Part shown: piece by piece, positions 14,809-21,830 of the stretch
Numbering within the stretch: the first letter of the stretch is position 1
Layout of the letters: each line of letters opens with the position of its first letter
Origin: a virus
Virus record (IMG/VR): IMGVR_UViG_3300024348_002021
Coordinates: 1 to 25,198 of that record
Reading direction: 5' to 3' (one strand)
Length of the DNA: 25,198 nucleotides
The notes under the pieces: generated by a model
What the model was told of the DNA's origin: nothing
Database searches by the model: none
The model's input: only the letters and a program-made list of their open reading frames with translations
Program-made: the position numbers and the translations under genes

Positions 14809-14976
14809 ATGAAAATATACGAGATTTTAGGTGAAAATTTTGCTGGTGCTTTTGCGAGTGTTCCCATGGCATTAGGTGGTGGAGACCCAAAGGCGAGCAT
14901 TTATGATAAATCTAAGAAGTCAAAGAAAAAAGATAAGAAAACTGAACAAACTAAACATATAATGATTAAAAGGTAG
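14809..14976 (+). CDS. Lysine-rich 55-residue protein with capsid-targeting-like start
   Basis: A short ORF between two long genes, 8 bases after one stop and 7 before the next start. It encodes 55 residues: MKIYEILGEN, a small hydrophobic/Gly stretch (FAGAFASVPMALGGG), and a strongly basic tail with Lys and Lys-Lys runs. The start is the closest in the window to the T4 internal-protein leader MKTYQEFIAE, and ILGE-N fits an (I/L)-x-E cleavage site. A small basic peptide is what a packaged DNA-binding internal peptide looks like. It has no ribosome site beyond the box upstream and is too short for most automatic gene callers; coding is supported mainly by the shared start and the tight packing. 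Confidence 0.6.
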   Translation: MKIYEILGENFAGAFASVPMALGGGDPKASIYDKSKKSKKKDKKTEQTKHIMIKR

Positions 14977-14983
14977 TAGGCTT

Positions 14984-16999
14984 ATGAAAATAACACAAAT
15001 AACAGAAGGACCTTGCGATGTAGCAAAGCCAGAAGAGATTGAAAAAATGTCTGGTGTTGAATACGACAAATACGCACAATGGAAAAAAGATTGTGAAGCC
15101 GAAGAAAGAACTACACCTTTATCAACAAAACGCCTAGAATCAGAAGAAACAGTTAAAGAGTTTGATGGTGACCCTCAAACAGACATGAGTGACTTAGGGA
15201 GAAAATATCACAATATTAATACCAATGGTATTAATAGCAAACCAGACAAATTCTTACAAAAACGCCTGGACATTAAACGCAAGAACACCCATAGAAAAGG
15301 AGTTGCTTATGTAGACCCAGTTTTCGGTTCTCAATCCGGCACCGGTGGCTCTTTAGGACATAAGGGCGTTGATAAAGTGGATCTTACATATACAGGCATT
15401 CCAGCAAAACGTGGTGGACATAAGAGTGTGTCTAAGTTTTATCCTACAGACAAAAAAATTCTTAAGCCTGTAAGTACAAATGCACCAATTAAAGGACCTC
15501 ACACTAATACTTCTAACAGATGGGCAGAATCAACTGAATCTTATGATGATTATCACGGCGATATGTCTAAAGAAGAATACGACAAAACAGTAAATGATTC
15601 TGAAATGGAATATACTGTTTGGGTTGGTGGTACTGAAGCGAATGACAATTGGTTATCGTATGACGAGGCTGTTGCTCTATACGACAAATACAAAGCACAG
15701 GGTTATGATGATGTTCAATTAGATGCTAGAATAAAACAAGAGATCCCCCAAGACATCCCTATGGGTATTAGACCATATCCAAAAGGAGTGACTGAAAAAG
15801 CAAAGCCAGACTTCTTAGACCTTGACAAAGATGGCGATAAGAAAGAGCCAATGAAAAAAGCAGGTAAAACTAAAAAAGAAGTATGTGCAAAAGAAGCCTA
15901 TAATCCTGAAACAGGAAGAGATCCCAATGTAGACACAACAGAGTGGGATAATCTTATTGCAAAAGCAAAGAAAAAGCAAGGTATCAGTGACGAAGAAGAA
16001 GTATATTTTAACTATGGAGACATTGGCGGAAACATAATTGTTAATCCTAAGTCAACTATAGAAGACCAGATTTTTGAATTGTTAAACAGATATTACGACA
16101 TTAGTGCAATGGAATTTGATCCTAGTAAAATAGAAATACAAGAGACTCAATTGAAAAGTGAAAACGAATTTAGTAAGAAAGTAAAAGAAGCCACAGATGC
16201 AGATGCAGCCGCAATTAAAGACAGAGATGACTTTATAAAGATGGTGAGTGCAAGACCAAAGAGTAGCAATAAAGCAATTGATACGATTAAAAAGATTGTA
16301 GCAGACAAACAAAACATGCAAGTAAAATTTGACGATGGCAAGATGAAAGTAGATTTATATACAGCATCAGCAGTCTCGGCAGTGTATGATGCACTTAAGC
16401 CAGAAACTCAAGAAAAAGTTGATAATATGTTAAGAACTAAAGAAGGTATGCTCAAACTATCAAACTTCGCATTTAGCAAACTTAATGAAGCGATTCATGA
16501 AGGTCGTTTAGATGAGTGGGCGTTTGTGCCTGCTATTGGTAGAGCAGTTGTTGGTGGAGTAGCAAAAGTGGCAGGTAGTGGTGCGGCAAGAGTGGCAGGT
16601 AATGTTGTTAAAGCAAATGCTATAGGAAATATGGTGAAAGACAAGTTAGGCAAAGAGCATGACGCAAATAGTCCACAAGGCAAGATGATTACAAATATGA
16701 AAAAGAAAGATGATGATGACAATAATAAAGACAAAGATGGTGATGGCAAAGATGATGAAAAAGAACTTGAGAGACAACTAGCACAAGCAAGTAAAGATGT
16801 AAAAGCCGCTGACAGAGCCGCTAACATTAAAAGTGGAATGAACGCTGTGGGTAGGGCTGCAAAAGTGGGTGGTGGAATGCTATCAAAAATGGCAACAAGT
16901 TCTGGCTTCGGTAATCCACTTAGTGCATCAAAATATTCTCCTGAAGACAAATCTATAGAAATGATGAAAGAAGCAATGGATAAAGCGAATTCTAAATAA
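14984..16999 (+). CDS. Large Lys/Asp-rich phage protein with capsid-targeting-like start and EF-hand-like loops
   Basis: A 671-residue protein, mostly charged and probably partly disordered. It starts MKITQITEGPCD, where ITE-G fits the prohead-protease pattern. A small domain at about 205-245 (EYTVWVGG, then LSYDEAVALYDKYK) resembles a module in T4-like phage proteins. Two acidic loops look like EF-hands: D279-L-D-K-D-G-D and D583-K-D-G-D-G-K-D-D-E-K-E594, the second matching the D-x-D-x-D-G-x5-E loop. R508-L-D-E511 precedes an Ala/Gly/Val-rich hydrophobic segment at 512-548 that resembles segments in the giant 8094 protein. The last 60 residues are Gly/Met/Ser-rich. It is the last gene of the late operon. 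A packaged internal protein is likely by context; the function is unknown. Confidence 0.62.
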   Translation: MKITQITEGPCDVAKPEEIEKMSGVEYDKYAQWKKDCEAEERTTPLSTKRLESEETVKEFDGDPQTDMSDLGRKYHNINTNGINSKPDKFLQKRLDIKRKNTHRKGVAYVDPVFGSQSGTGGSLGHKGVDKVDLTYTGIPAKRGGHKSVSKFYPTDKKILKPVSTNAPIKGPHTNTSNRWAESTESYDDYHGDMSKEEYDKTVNDSEMEYTVWVGGTEANDNWLSYDEAVALYDKYKAQGYDDVQLDARIKQEIPQDIPMGIRPYPKGVTEKAKPDFLDLDKDGDKKEPMKKAGKTKKEVCAKEAYNPETGRDPNVDTTEWDNLIAKAKKKQGISDEEEVYFNYGDIGGNIIVNPKSTIEDQIFELLNRYYDISAMEFDPSKIEIQETQLKSENEFSKKVKEATDADAAAIKDRDDFIKMVSARPKSSNKAIDTIKKIVADKQNMQVKFDDGKMKVDLYTASAVSAVYDALKPETQEKVDNMLRTKEGMLKLSNFAFSKLNEAIHEGRLDEWAFVPAIGRAVVGGVAKVAGSGAARVAGNVVKANAIGNMVKDKLGKEHDANSPQGKMITNMKKKDDDDNNKDKDGDGKDDEKELERQLAQASKDVKAADRAANIKSGMNAVGRAAKVGGGMLSKMATSSGFGNPLSASKYSPEDKSIEMMKEAMDKANSK

Positions 17000-17012
17000 T
17001 CATAGATTCCTA

Positions 17013-17041
17013 TTGACTTTTTGAGTCAGTTATGTTAATAT
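17013..17041 (+). promoter_or_regulatory. Extended -10 sigma70 promoter for the replication block
   Basis: TTGACT (17013-17018), a 17-base spacer and TAATAT (17036-17041), with TGT before the -10. The spacer holds GAGTCAG, related to GGTCAG in two other promoters. The predicted start near 17048 lies inside the hairpin at 17044-17065. Confidence 0.65.
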
Positions 17042-17043
17042 AT

Positions 17044-17068
17044 AAAGAGTGAGTAATCACTCTTTTTT
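17044..17068 (+). terminator. Hairpin with T-run, nested with a promoter
   Basis: AAAGAGTGA (17044-17052) and TCACTCTTT (17057-17065) form a perfect 9-base stem with a GTAA tetraloop and end in six T (17063-17068). It looks like a terminator of the late operon, yet begins at the predicted start of the overlapping sigma70 promoter, so it would be the 5' end of that transcript. Confidence 0.7.
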
Positions 17069-17093
17069 ATTGTCCAACTTATAGGAGATTTAT

Positions 17094-17354
17094 ATGTCAA
17101 TTGACGCAATTAATACAGAAGAAAAGGCCAGACTCATACAGTTAGTAAATGAGGGTTGCCTTGTTTTACAAGAAGTAGATGACCTTAAAGGTGGATTACG
17201 TGATACTGTAAGAGCAATTGCCGAGGAAATAGATGTAAAACCATCAGTATTAACCAAAGCAATCTCGGTAGCACATAAGGCCAAACTAACTGAAACACGA
17301 GCAGACTTCGAAGATATGGAAACTATTCTCGAAACTGTTGGACGAACTCTTTGA
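17094..17354 (+). CDS. DsbA-like phage DNA-binding protein (tentative)
   Basis: An 86-residue helical protein with no cysteine cluster or membrane helix. It resembles the small protein found next to the DNA polymerase gene in T4-like marine phages, with the recurring pattern DDLKGGLRDTVRAIAEE, then V-L-T-K-A-I-S-V-A-H-K-A and E-T-I-L-E-T-V-G at the end; in T4 the DsbA protein (89 residues) is a double-stranded-DNA-binding factor acting on late promoters. The similarity to T4 DsbA itself is weak, so the name is provisional. An AGGAGA ribosome site precedes the ATG, and its TGA overlaps the TTG start of the polymerase gene by four bases, so the two are coupled. Confidence 0.55.
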   Translation: MSIDAINTEEKARLIQLVNEGCLVLQEVDDLKGGLRDTVRAIAEEIDVKPSVLTKAISVAHKAKLTETRADFEDMETILETVGRTL

Positions 17355-20158
17355 GTTATGTAGATGCATTCTACAATAAAGATAAAGATATTGTTCAAGT
17401 TGTAGAACGAATTAAGGGTAAACGAGTTTACAATGATTATCCTGCGTGGCGTACTTTCTATGTGAAAGACCCACGCGGTGACCATATAAGTATTCATGGT
17501 GACAAAGTACGACAAATCAAATGTAAACGTCTTAAAGACTTACACAAAGAACGAAAAATAAATACTGGTAAAACATTTTACGAAAGTGATATGAAGCCAG
17601 AAGTAAAGTGTTTGAGTGAGAATTACAATGGAATTGATTCGCCAACTCTAAATACTGCCTTCTTTGATATTGAAACAGACTTCGATGCAAGTCGAGGGTT
17701 TGCTGACCCTAGTGACCCGTTCATGCCGATTACAGCCATATCTGTCCATCTTCAGTGGATTGATTTACTCGTAACTCTTGTTATTCCACCCAAGTCAATG
17801 AGAAGCGGTGAGGGTCTTAAAGAAGCAGAACGAATTTGTGAGCAATTTGAAAACACGCAATTGTATTTGAGTGAAGCAGACATGCTTAATGATTTTTTAG
17901 ATGTCATTGAAGATGCTGATGTTTTAACTGGTTGGAACTCTGAGGGTTATGATATTCCTTATACTGTTAACAGAATTACGCAGGTATTAAGTGCATCACA
18001 TACACGTAAGTTGTGTCTGTGGAATTTGGAACCTAAAACTCGTGAAGTTGTCAAGTATGGCAAGAAGCAAAAGACATTTGATTTATTTGGACGAATTCAT
18101 CTTGATTATCTAGAACTCTATCGTAAATATACATATCACGAAATGCATTCATACGCACTTGATACAATTGGTGACCACGAAGTTGGTGAAAAGAAAGTTG
18201 CATATGATGGAACATTAGACCAGTTATATAATAATGATTTTTATAAATTTGTAGAATACAACAGACAAGACGTTGCATTACTTGATAAGATTGATAAGAA
18301 ATTAAGATTCATTGAACTAGCAAATGAGATTGCACACGACAATACAGTTAACATCAAAACCACAATGGGTGCGGTTGCTGTTACAGAACAAGCAATTATC
18401 AACGAAGCCCATAGACGTGGCATGGTTGTTCCTGATAGAAAGTCACGTACTTGGTCAGATGATGATGTAGATTATACAGATGAAGAACTCTATGAAATCG
18501 AGTTACAAAAGGCCGCAGGTGCATATGTGGCAGTACCAAAAGCAGGATTACAACGATGGGTAGCAGGTATTGATATCAACTCTCTTTATCCTTCAGTTAT
18601 CCGAGCAATGAATATGTCACCCGAAACTATTGCTGGTCAATTAAGACCAGACATAACTGAAAAAATGATTGGTGATAGAATAAAAGAAGGAAGAAAAACA
18701 GGGGCAAAAACATATGGTGCCGCCCAAGCATGGGATGAAACTTTTAGTTCAGAAGAATTTCGTCTAGTAAATGAAAAGAACAAGGCAAGTAATATTACTT
18801 TAGTGCTTGAAGATTCACCGTTTGAAGAACTTAAGACAACTCAAGAACTTTCTGGTGCTGAAGCATATGATTTAATATTCAATAGTGATTTGAATTGGAC
18901 TCTCACGGCTAATGGTACTATATTTAAACAAGATATTCAAGGAATCATTCCTAGTTTACTAGAACGATGGTATGCAGAACGACAAGTGATGCAAAAGAAA
19001 AAGAAAGAGGCGATTAAAAGAAACGATACAGATGAAATATCACACTGGGATAAGCGACAGTTAGTTAAAAAGATTAACTTGAACTCATTGTATGGCGCAT
19101 TGTTAAATCAAGGATGTCGTTTTTACGATAAACGCATCGGACAATCAACAACTCTCACGGGTCGTTGTATAACAAGACATATGGGCGCAAAATGTAATGA
19201 AGTAATCGTTGGCAAATATGACTATAAGGGACCAGCAGTTATATATGGTGACACAGACTCTATCTATTATTCTATGTATCCTGTTTACAAACAAGAGATT
19301 GATGATGGCACTATTGAATGGGATAAAGATAAAGTATTAACATTATACGATGAAGTCACGAACCAAGTCAATGTTAGTTTTCCAGAGTTTATGAAAACAT
19401 TCTTTAATGTTCCTAGAAAAGAGGGCGAGATTATTGTTGCAGGTCGTGAGAATTGTTCGACTATGGGTATCTTCATTAAGAAGAAACGATACGCATTGCT
19501 TATGTATGATGACGATGGTGTTCGCCGGGACGTAGATGGTTCACCGGGTAAAGTCAAAGTAATGGGTATTGACATAAAGAGAAGTGATACTCCATCATAT
19601 ATGCAAAACTTTTTAAGTGAAGTTCTACTGAAAGTGCTAACTGATGGCACACGTGAAGAAGTCATTGAGATGGTTAAAGAGTTTAAGAAAGAGTTTAGAA
19701 CAAAACCAGGTTGGGAAAAAGGTTCTCAAACTCGTGTAAACAACTTGACTTCTTATAAGAATAGAGTGAGTGCCGCCAAGAAGGCATTAACAAGAGATAT
19801 GAATATGGGTGGTGACAAATCTAAAAGAGATAAAGTTCACTTGCCTGGGCATGTTGCCGCGGCATTGAACTGGAATATGTTACGAGAACTCAATCAAGAC
19901 CGATATGCAGTAGAAATTGTAGATGGCATGAAGTGTATTATATGTAAACTAAAGCCAAACACATTCAAACTGAAAAGTGTTGCATACCCAGTTGATGCAA
20001 CAAAGATCCCCCAATGGTTTCAGGATTTGCCATTTGACCACGAATTGATGGAACAGACGATTGTTGATAAGAAGTTGGAAAATCTAATTGGAGTATTAGA
20101 TTGGGATATGAGTGATGCAAATGCATCAGAAACATTTGATAATCTTTTCGATTTATAG
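17351..20158 (+). CDS. 43: Family B DNA polymerase, T4 gp43 type
   Basis: A 935-residue replicative polymerase (T4 gp43 is 898). The 3'-5' exonuclease motifs are intact: Exo I D106-I-E108, Exo II N-S-E-G-Y-D in GWNSEGYDIPY, and Exo III Y-N-R-Q-D. The polymerase motifs are intact: motif A D408-I-N-S-L-Y-P-S, motif B K-I-N-L-N-S-L-Y-G and motif C Y-G-D634-T-D636-S. Asp408 and the motif C pair bind the catalytic metals. The reading frame opens with TTG, overlapping the stop of the upstream DsbA-like gene as TTGA; the aligned amino end Y-V-D-A-F-Y fits the gp43 beginning, supporting this unusual start, and it would be made by translational coupling. It replicates the phage genome together with the clamp encoded next. 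The carboxy terminus D-N-L-F-D-L looks like a clamp-binding tail. All key residues are present, so the enzyme should be active. Confidence 0.97.
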   Translation: MSYVDAFYNKDKDIVQVVERIKGKRVYNDYPAWRTFYVKDPRGDHISIHGDKVRQIKCKRLKDLHKERKINTGKTFYESDMKPEVKCLSENYNGIDSPTLNTAFFDIETDFDASRGFADPSDPFMPITAISVHLQWIDLLVTLVIPPKSMRSGEGLKEAERICEQFENTQLYLSEADMLNDFLDVIEDADVLTGWNSEGYDIPYTVNRITQVLSASHTRKLCLWNLEPKTREVVKYGKKQKTFDLFGRIHLDYLELYRKYTYHEMHSYALDTIGDHEVGEKKVAYDGTLDQLYNNDFYKFVEYNRQDVALLDKIDKKLRFIELANEIAHDNTVNIKTTMGAVAVTEQAIINEAHRRGMVVPDRKSRTWSDDDVDYTDEELYEIELQKAAGAYVAVPKAGLQRWVAGIDINSLYPSVIRAMNMSPETIAGQLRPDITEKMIGDRIKEGRKTGAKTYGAAQAWDETFSSEEFRLVNEKNKASNITLVLEDSPFEELKTTQELSGAEAYDLIFNSDLNWTLTANGTIFKQDIQGIIPSLLERWYAERQVMQKKKKEAIKRNDTDEISHWDKRQLVKKINLNSLYGALLNQGCRFYDKRIGQSTTLTGRCITRHMGAKCNEVIVGKYDYKGPAVIYGDTDSIYYSMYPVYKQEIDDGTIEWDKDKVLTLYDEVTNQVNVSFPEFMKTFFNVPRKEGEIIVAGRENCSTMGIFIKKKRYALLMYDDDGVRRDVDGSPGKVKVMGIDIKRSDTPSYMQNFLSEVLLKVLTDGTREEVIEMVKEFKKEFRTKPGWEKGSQTRVNNLTSYKNRVSAAKKALTRDMNMGGDKSKRDKVHLPGHVAAALNWNMLRELNQDRYAVEIVDGMKCIICKLKPNTFKLKSVAYPVDATKIPQWFQDLPFDHELMEQTIVDKKLENLIGVLDWDMSDANASETFDNLFDL

Positions 20159-20188
20159 TTGACAAGATGGTCAGATTTATGTTATAAT
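20159..20188 (+). promoter_or_regulatory. Strong extended -10 sigma70 promoter of the clamp gene
   Basis: TTGACA (20159-20164), an 18-base spacer and TATAAT (20183-20188) with TGT before it (TGTTATAATTAA). The sequence GGTCAGAT and TGTTATAATTAA recur almost exactly in the promoter at 2408. It begins at the stop codon of the polymerase gene. Confidence 0.8.
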
Positions 20189-20218
20189 TAATCTAATAAT
20201 TAAATAAAAGGAGCGAAA

Positions 20219-20974
20219 ATGCGTGATATTTTAAAGGACATTGTTAAACATACACATTCTCTTGGAATCATCCAAGCGGCAAAAGTGACAACCGACAATG
20301 AAAGTACAACTATTGATGCAATGGATGATGACCGTACTGTTGTATTGATAGGTAAATTACACAAGCCAGTTCCTGAATTTGAAGGGAAGTTTGGTCTAGG
20401 TCGACTAGGTGTGTTAAGTGGATTACTTAGTTATACTAGCGAGGACAAAGAAGGAAATCCAATTGAAGCAGATGTTAGTGTAGGAACAGAAACACGAAAT
20501 GGTGAAGATGTTACTACTGAACTTAACTTCTCAATGGATGGTGGGTTTGATAGTTCATATCGTGTAATCGTAAGTGAATTAGTGGATGCACAAATTAAAA
20601 CAGCAAGTTTTAGAGGTGCAAATTGGAATGTAGATATCATGCCAACACAGAAAGCAATCAAAGATTTACAATACTTTGCGGGCATTCTAGGTGCATTTGA
20701 CCCACTACTTACTGCAAGAACAGTAAATGGTAATTTAGTTTTCTTTATTGGTGATAGTTCAACAGATAAAGTAGAACTTCCATTTGCATTAAATGTCGAA
20801 GGTGAACTGAAGACTGGATGGAGTTTTCCACTGTCAACGGTTCTTACTATTCTTAGATTAAGTGATACAAGTACAATGAATATGAAAATCTCAGACCAAG
20901 GTGCTATGATGATTCAAGTAGACAGTGGACTGGGGGTGTATGAGTATATTCTTCCAGCAAAAGCGGGACACTAA
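20219..20974 (+). CDS. 45: Sliding clamp, T4 gp45 type
   Basis: A 251-residue protein matching the plan of T4 gp45 (228 residues), the trimeric ring that tethers the polymerase and, in T4, activates late transcription. Recognition rests on the position after the polymerase gene, the beta-rich composition and segments such as G-R-L-G-V-L-S-G-L-L-S (compare G-F-L-G-I-L-S-L in T4), and a carboxy part with alternating strands and Y-E-Y-I-L-P. Sequence identity with T4 is low, as is usual for clamps. An AAGGAGCGAAA ribosome site precedes the ATG, and a strong promoter lies in the 60-base gap. If the late-type GATAAATA boxes are genuine, this clamp is the expected coactivator at them. Confidence 0.82.
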   Translation: MRDILKDIVKHTHSLGIIQAAKVTTDNESTTIDAMDDDRTVVLIGKLHKPVPEFEGKFGLGRLGVLSGLLSYTSEDKEGNPIEADVSVGTETRNGEDVTTELNFSMDGGFDSSYRVIVSELVDAQIKTASFRGANWNVDIMPTQKAIKDLQYFAGILGAFDPLLTARTVNGNLVFFIGDSSTDKVELPFALNVEGELKTGWSFPLSTVLTILRLSDTSTMNMKISDQGAMMIQVDSGLGVYEYILPAKAGH

Positions 20975-21012
20975 GTAAGAATATGAACAAAAAATAACTA
21001 TAGGAGAAGTGG

Positions 21013-21210
21013 ATGGCAAGAGACATAATGAAAAAGAAACGCACACGTCTTATATATTTAAAAAAACAACATAGAGATTTAGATGATGGTATAATTACTG
21101 CATATAATATGCATACTAAAGATAATATTGTTTCTAAATTGAAATTAAAGAAATTACATATAAAAGAAGAAATATCACAACTAGAAGAAGAATTATCTCT
21201 AAGCGAGTGA
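21013..21210 (+). CDS. YdcH/DUF465-like small helical protein
   Basis: A 65-residue basic protein forming a probable helical hairpin. The pattern L-x-x-Q-H-R-D-L-D-x-x-I, then L-K-L-K-K-L-x-I-K-E-E-I-x-x-L fits the YdcH/DUF465 family, best known from proteobacteria and common in alphaproteobacteria, where the function is unknown. It is expressed from an ATAGGAGAAG ribosome site. Its last four bases, GTGA, contain both the GTG start of the apt gene and its own TGA, so the two genes are translationally coupled. This suggests that it came from a bacterial host; that is inference. Confidence 0.62.
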   Translation: MARDIMKKKRTRLIYLKKQHRDLDDGIITAYNMHTKDNIVSKLKLKKLHIKEEISQLEEELSLSE

Positions 21211-21758
21211 CCATTATTAAGCCAACTTCTGATACTATACAAAATCTGATTAGAGTTATACCAGACCATCCTAGGCCTGGTGTTCTCTATCAAGATATGG
21301 CAAGTGTGTTTAATGCTCCGCAAGGTGTACAACATGTTATGTCATTGTTCCGAGATTATATCTCTGATAATAATATAGAATTTAATAGAATTATTGGATT
21401 AGATGCTCGGGGATTTCCGATGGCTGGTGCTTTAAGTTCAGAAACTGGTATACCATTTTCAATGGCTAGAAAGAAAGGCAAACTACCTGGCGAAACAATA
21501 TTTACTGAATATGAACTAGAATATGGAACTGATGAGTTACATTTACAAACAGACGCAATAAATAAAGGTGACCAAGTATTAATTATAGACGATGTTATTG
21601 CAACAGGTGGAACAATCGAGGCTGTTATTAAATTAACAGATAGATTTGAAGCAGATGTTGTGTGTATATTAAGCATAATGGAACTTGAGTTTTTAGGTGG
21701 TGGTGCGAAGTTACGTGATACAGGACATGACGTGTACTCAATATTACAAGAACAGTAG
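21207..21758 (+). CDS. apt: Adenine phosphoribosyltransferase
   Basis: A 183-residue protein, the same length as E. coli Apt. It contains the family signatures: I-P-D-H-P-R-P-G-V near the start, GLDARGFPMAGAL, and the PRPP-binding loop V-L-I-I-D-D-V-I-A-T-G-G-T. Apt converts adenine and phosphoribosyl pyrophosphate to AMP and pyrophosphate, salvaging adenine for nucleotide and DNA synthesis. The start is GTG, overlapping the stop of the YdcH-like gene (GTGA); no earlier ATG exists that would add conserved sequence. It sits 72 bases before the SAM synthetase gene, which has its own promoter. The key residues are intact, so the enzyme should be active in the infected cell cytoplasm. Confidence 0.93.
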   Translation: MTIIKPTSDTIQNLIRVIPDHPRPGVLYQDMASVFNAPQGVQHVMSLFRDYISDNNIEFNRIIGLDARGFPMAGALSSETGIPFSMARKKGKLPGETIFTEYELEYGTDELHLQTDAINKGDQVLIIDDVIATGGTIEAVIKLTDRFEADVVCILSIMELEFLGGGAKLRDTGHDVYSILQEQ

Positions 21759-21768
21759 AATAAACCAC

Positions 21769-21797
21769 TTGACCTTTGCCCTATTATTTGATATAAT
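21769..21797 (+). promoter_or_regulatory. Extended -10 sigma70 promoter of the SAM synthetase gene
   Basis: TTGACC (21769-21774), a 17-base spacer and TATAAT (21792-21797) with TGA before it, so the -10 is extended. It lies 33 bases before the ATG at 21831. Confidence 0.8.
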
Positions 21798-21830
21798 AGT
21801 AGGAAAGATTAACTTTTATTAAGGATTTGA

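Noticed and set aside
16495-16950. 151-residue minus-strand frame opposite the 671-residue gene
   Set aside because: Its Ser/Leu/Ala-rich product is the expected complement of Lys/Gly/Ala codons on the + strand, and no antisense signals are seen.
17557-17565. AATAAATA-like box within the DNA polymerase gene
   Set aside because: It is inside conserved coding sequence without a following start; it shows that the short box also occurs by chance.
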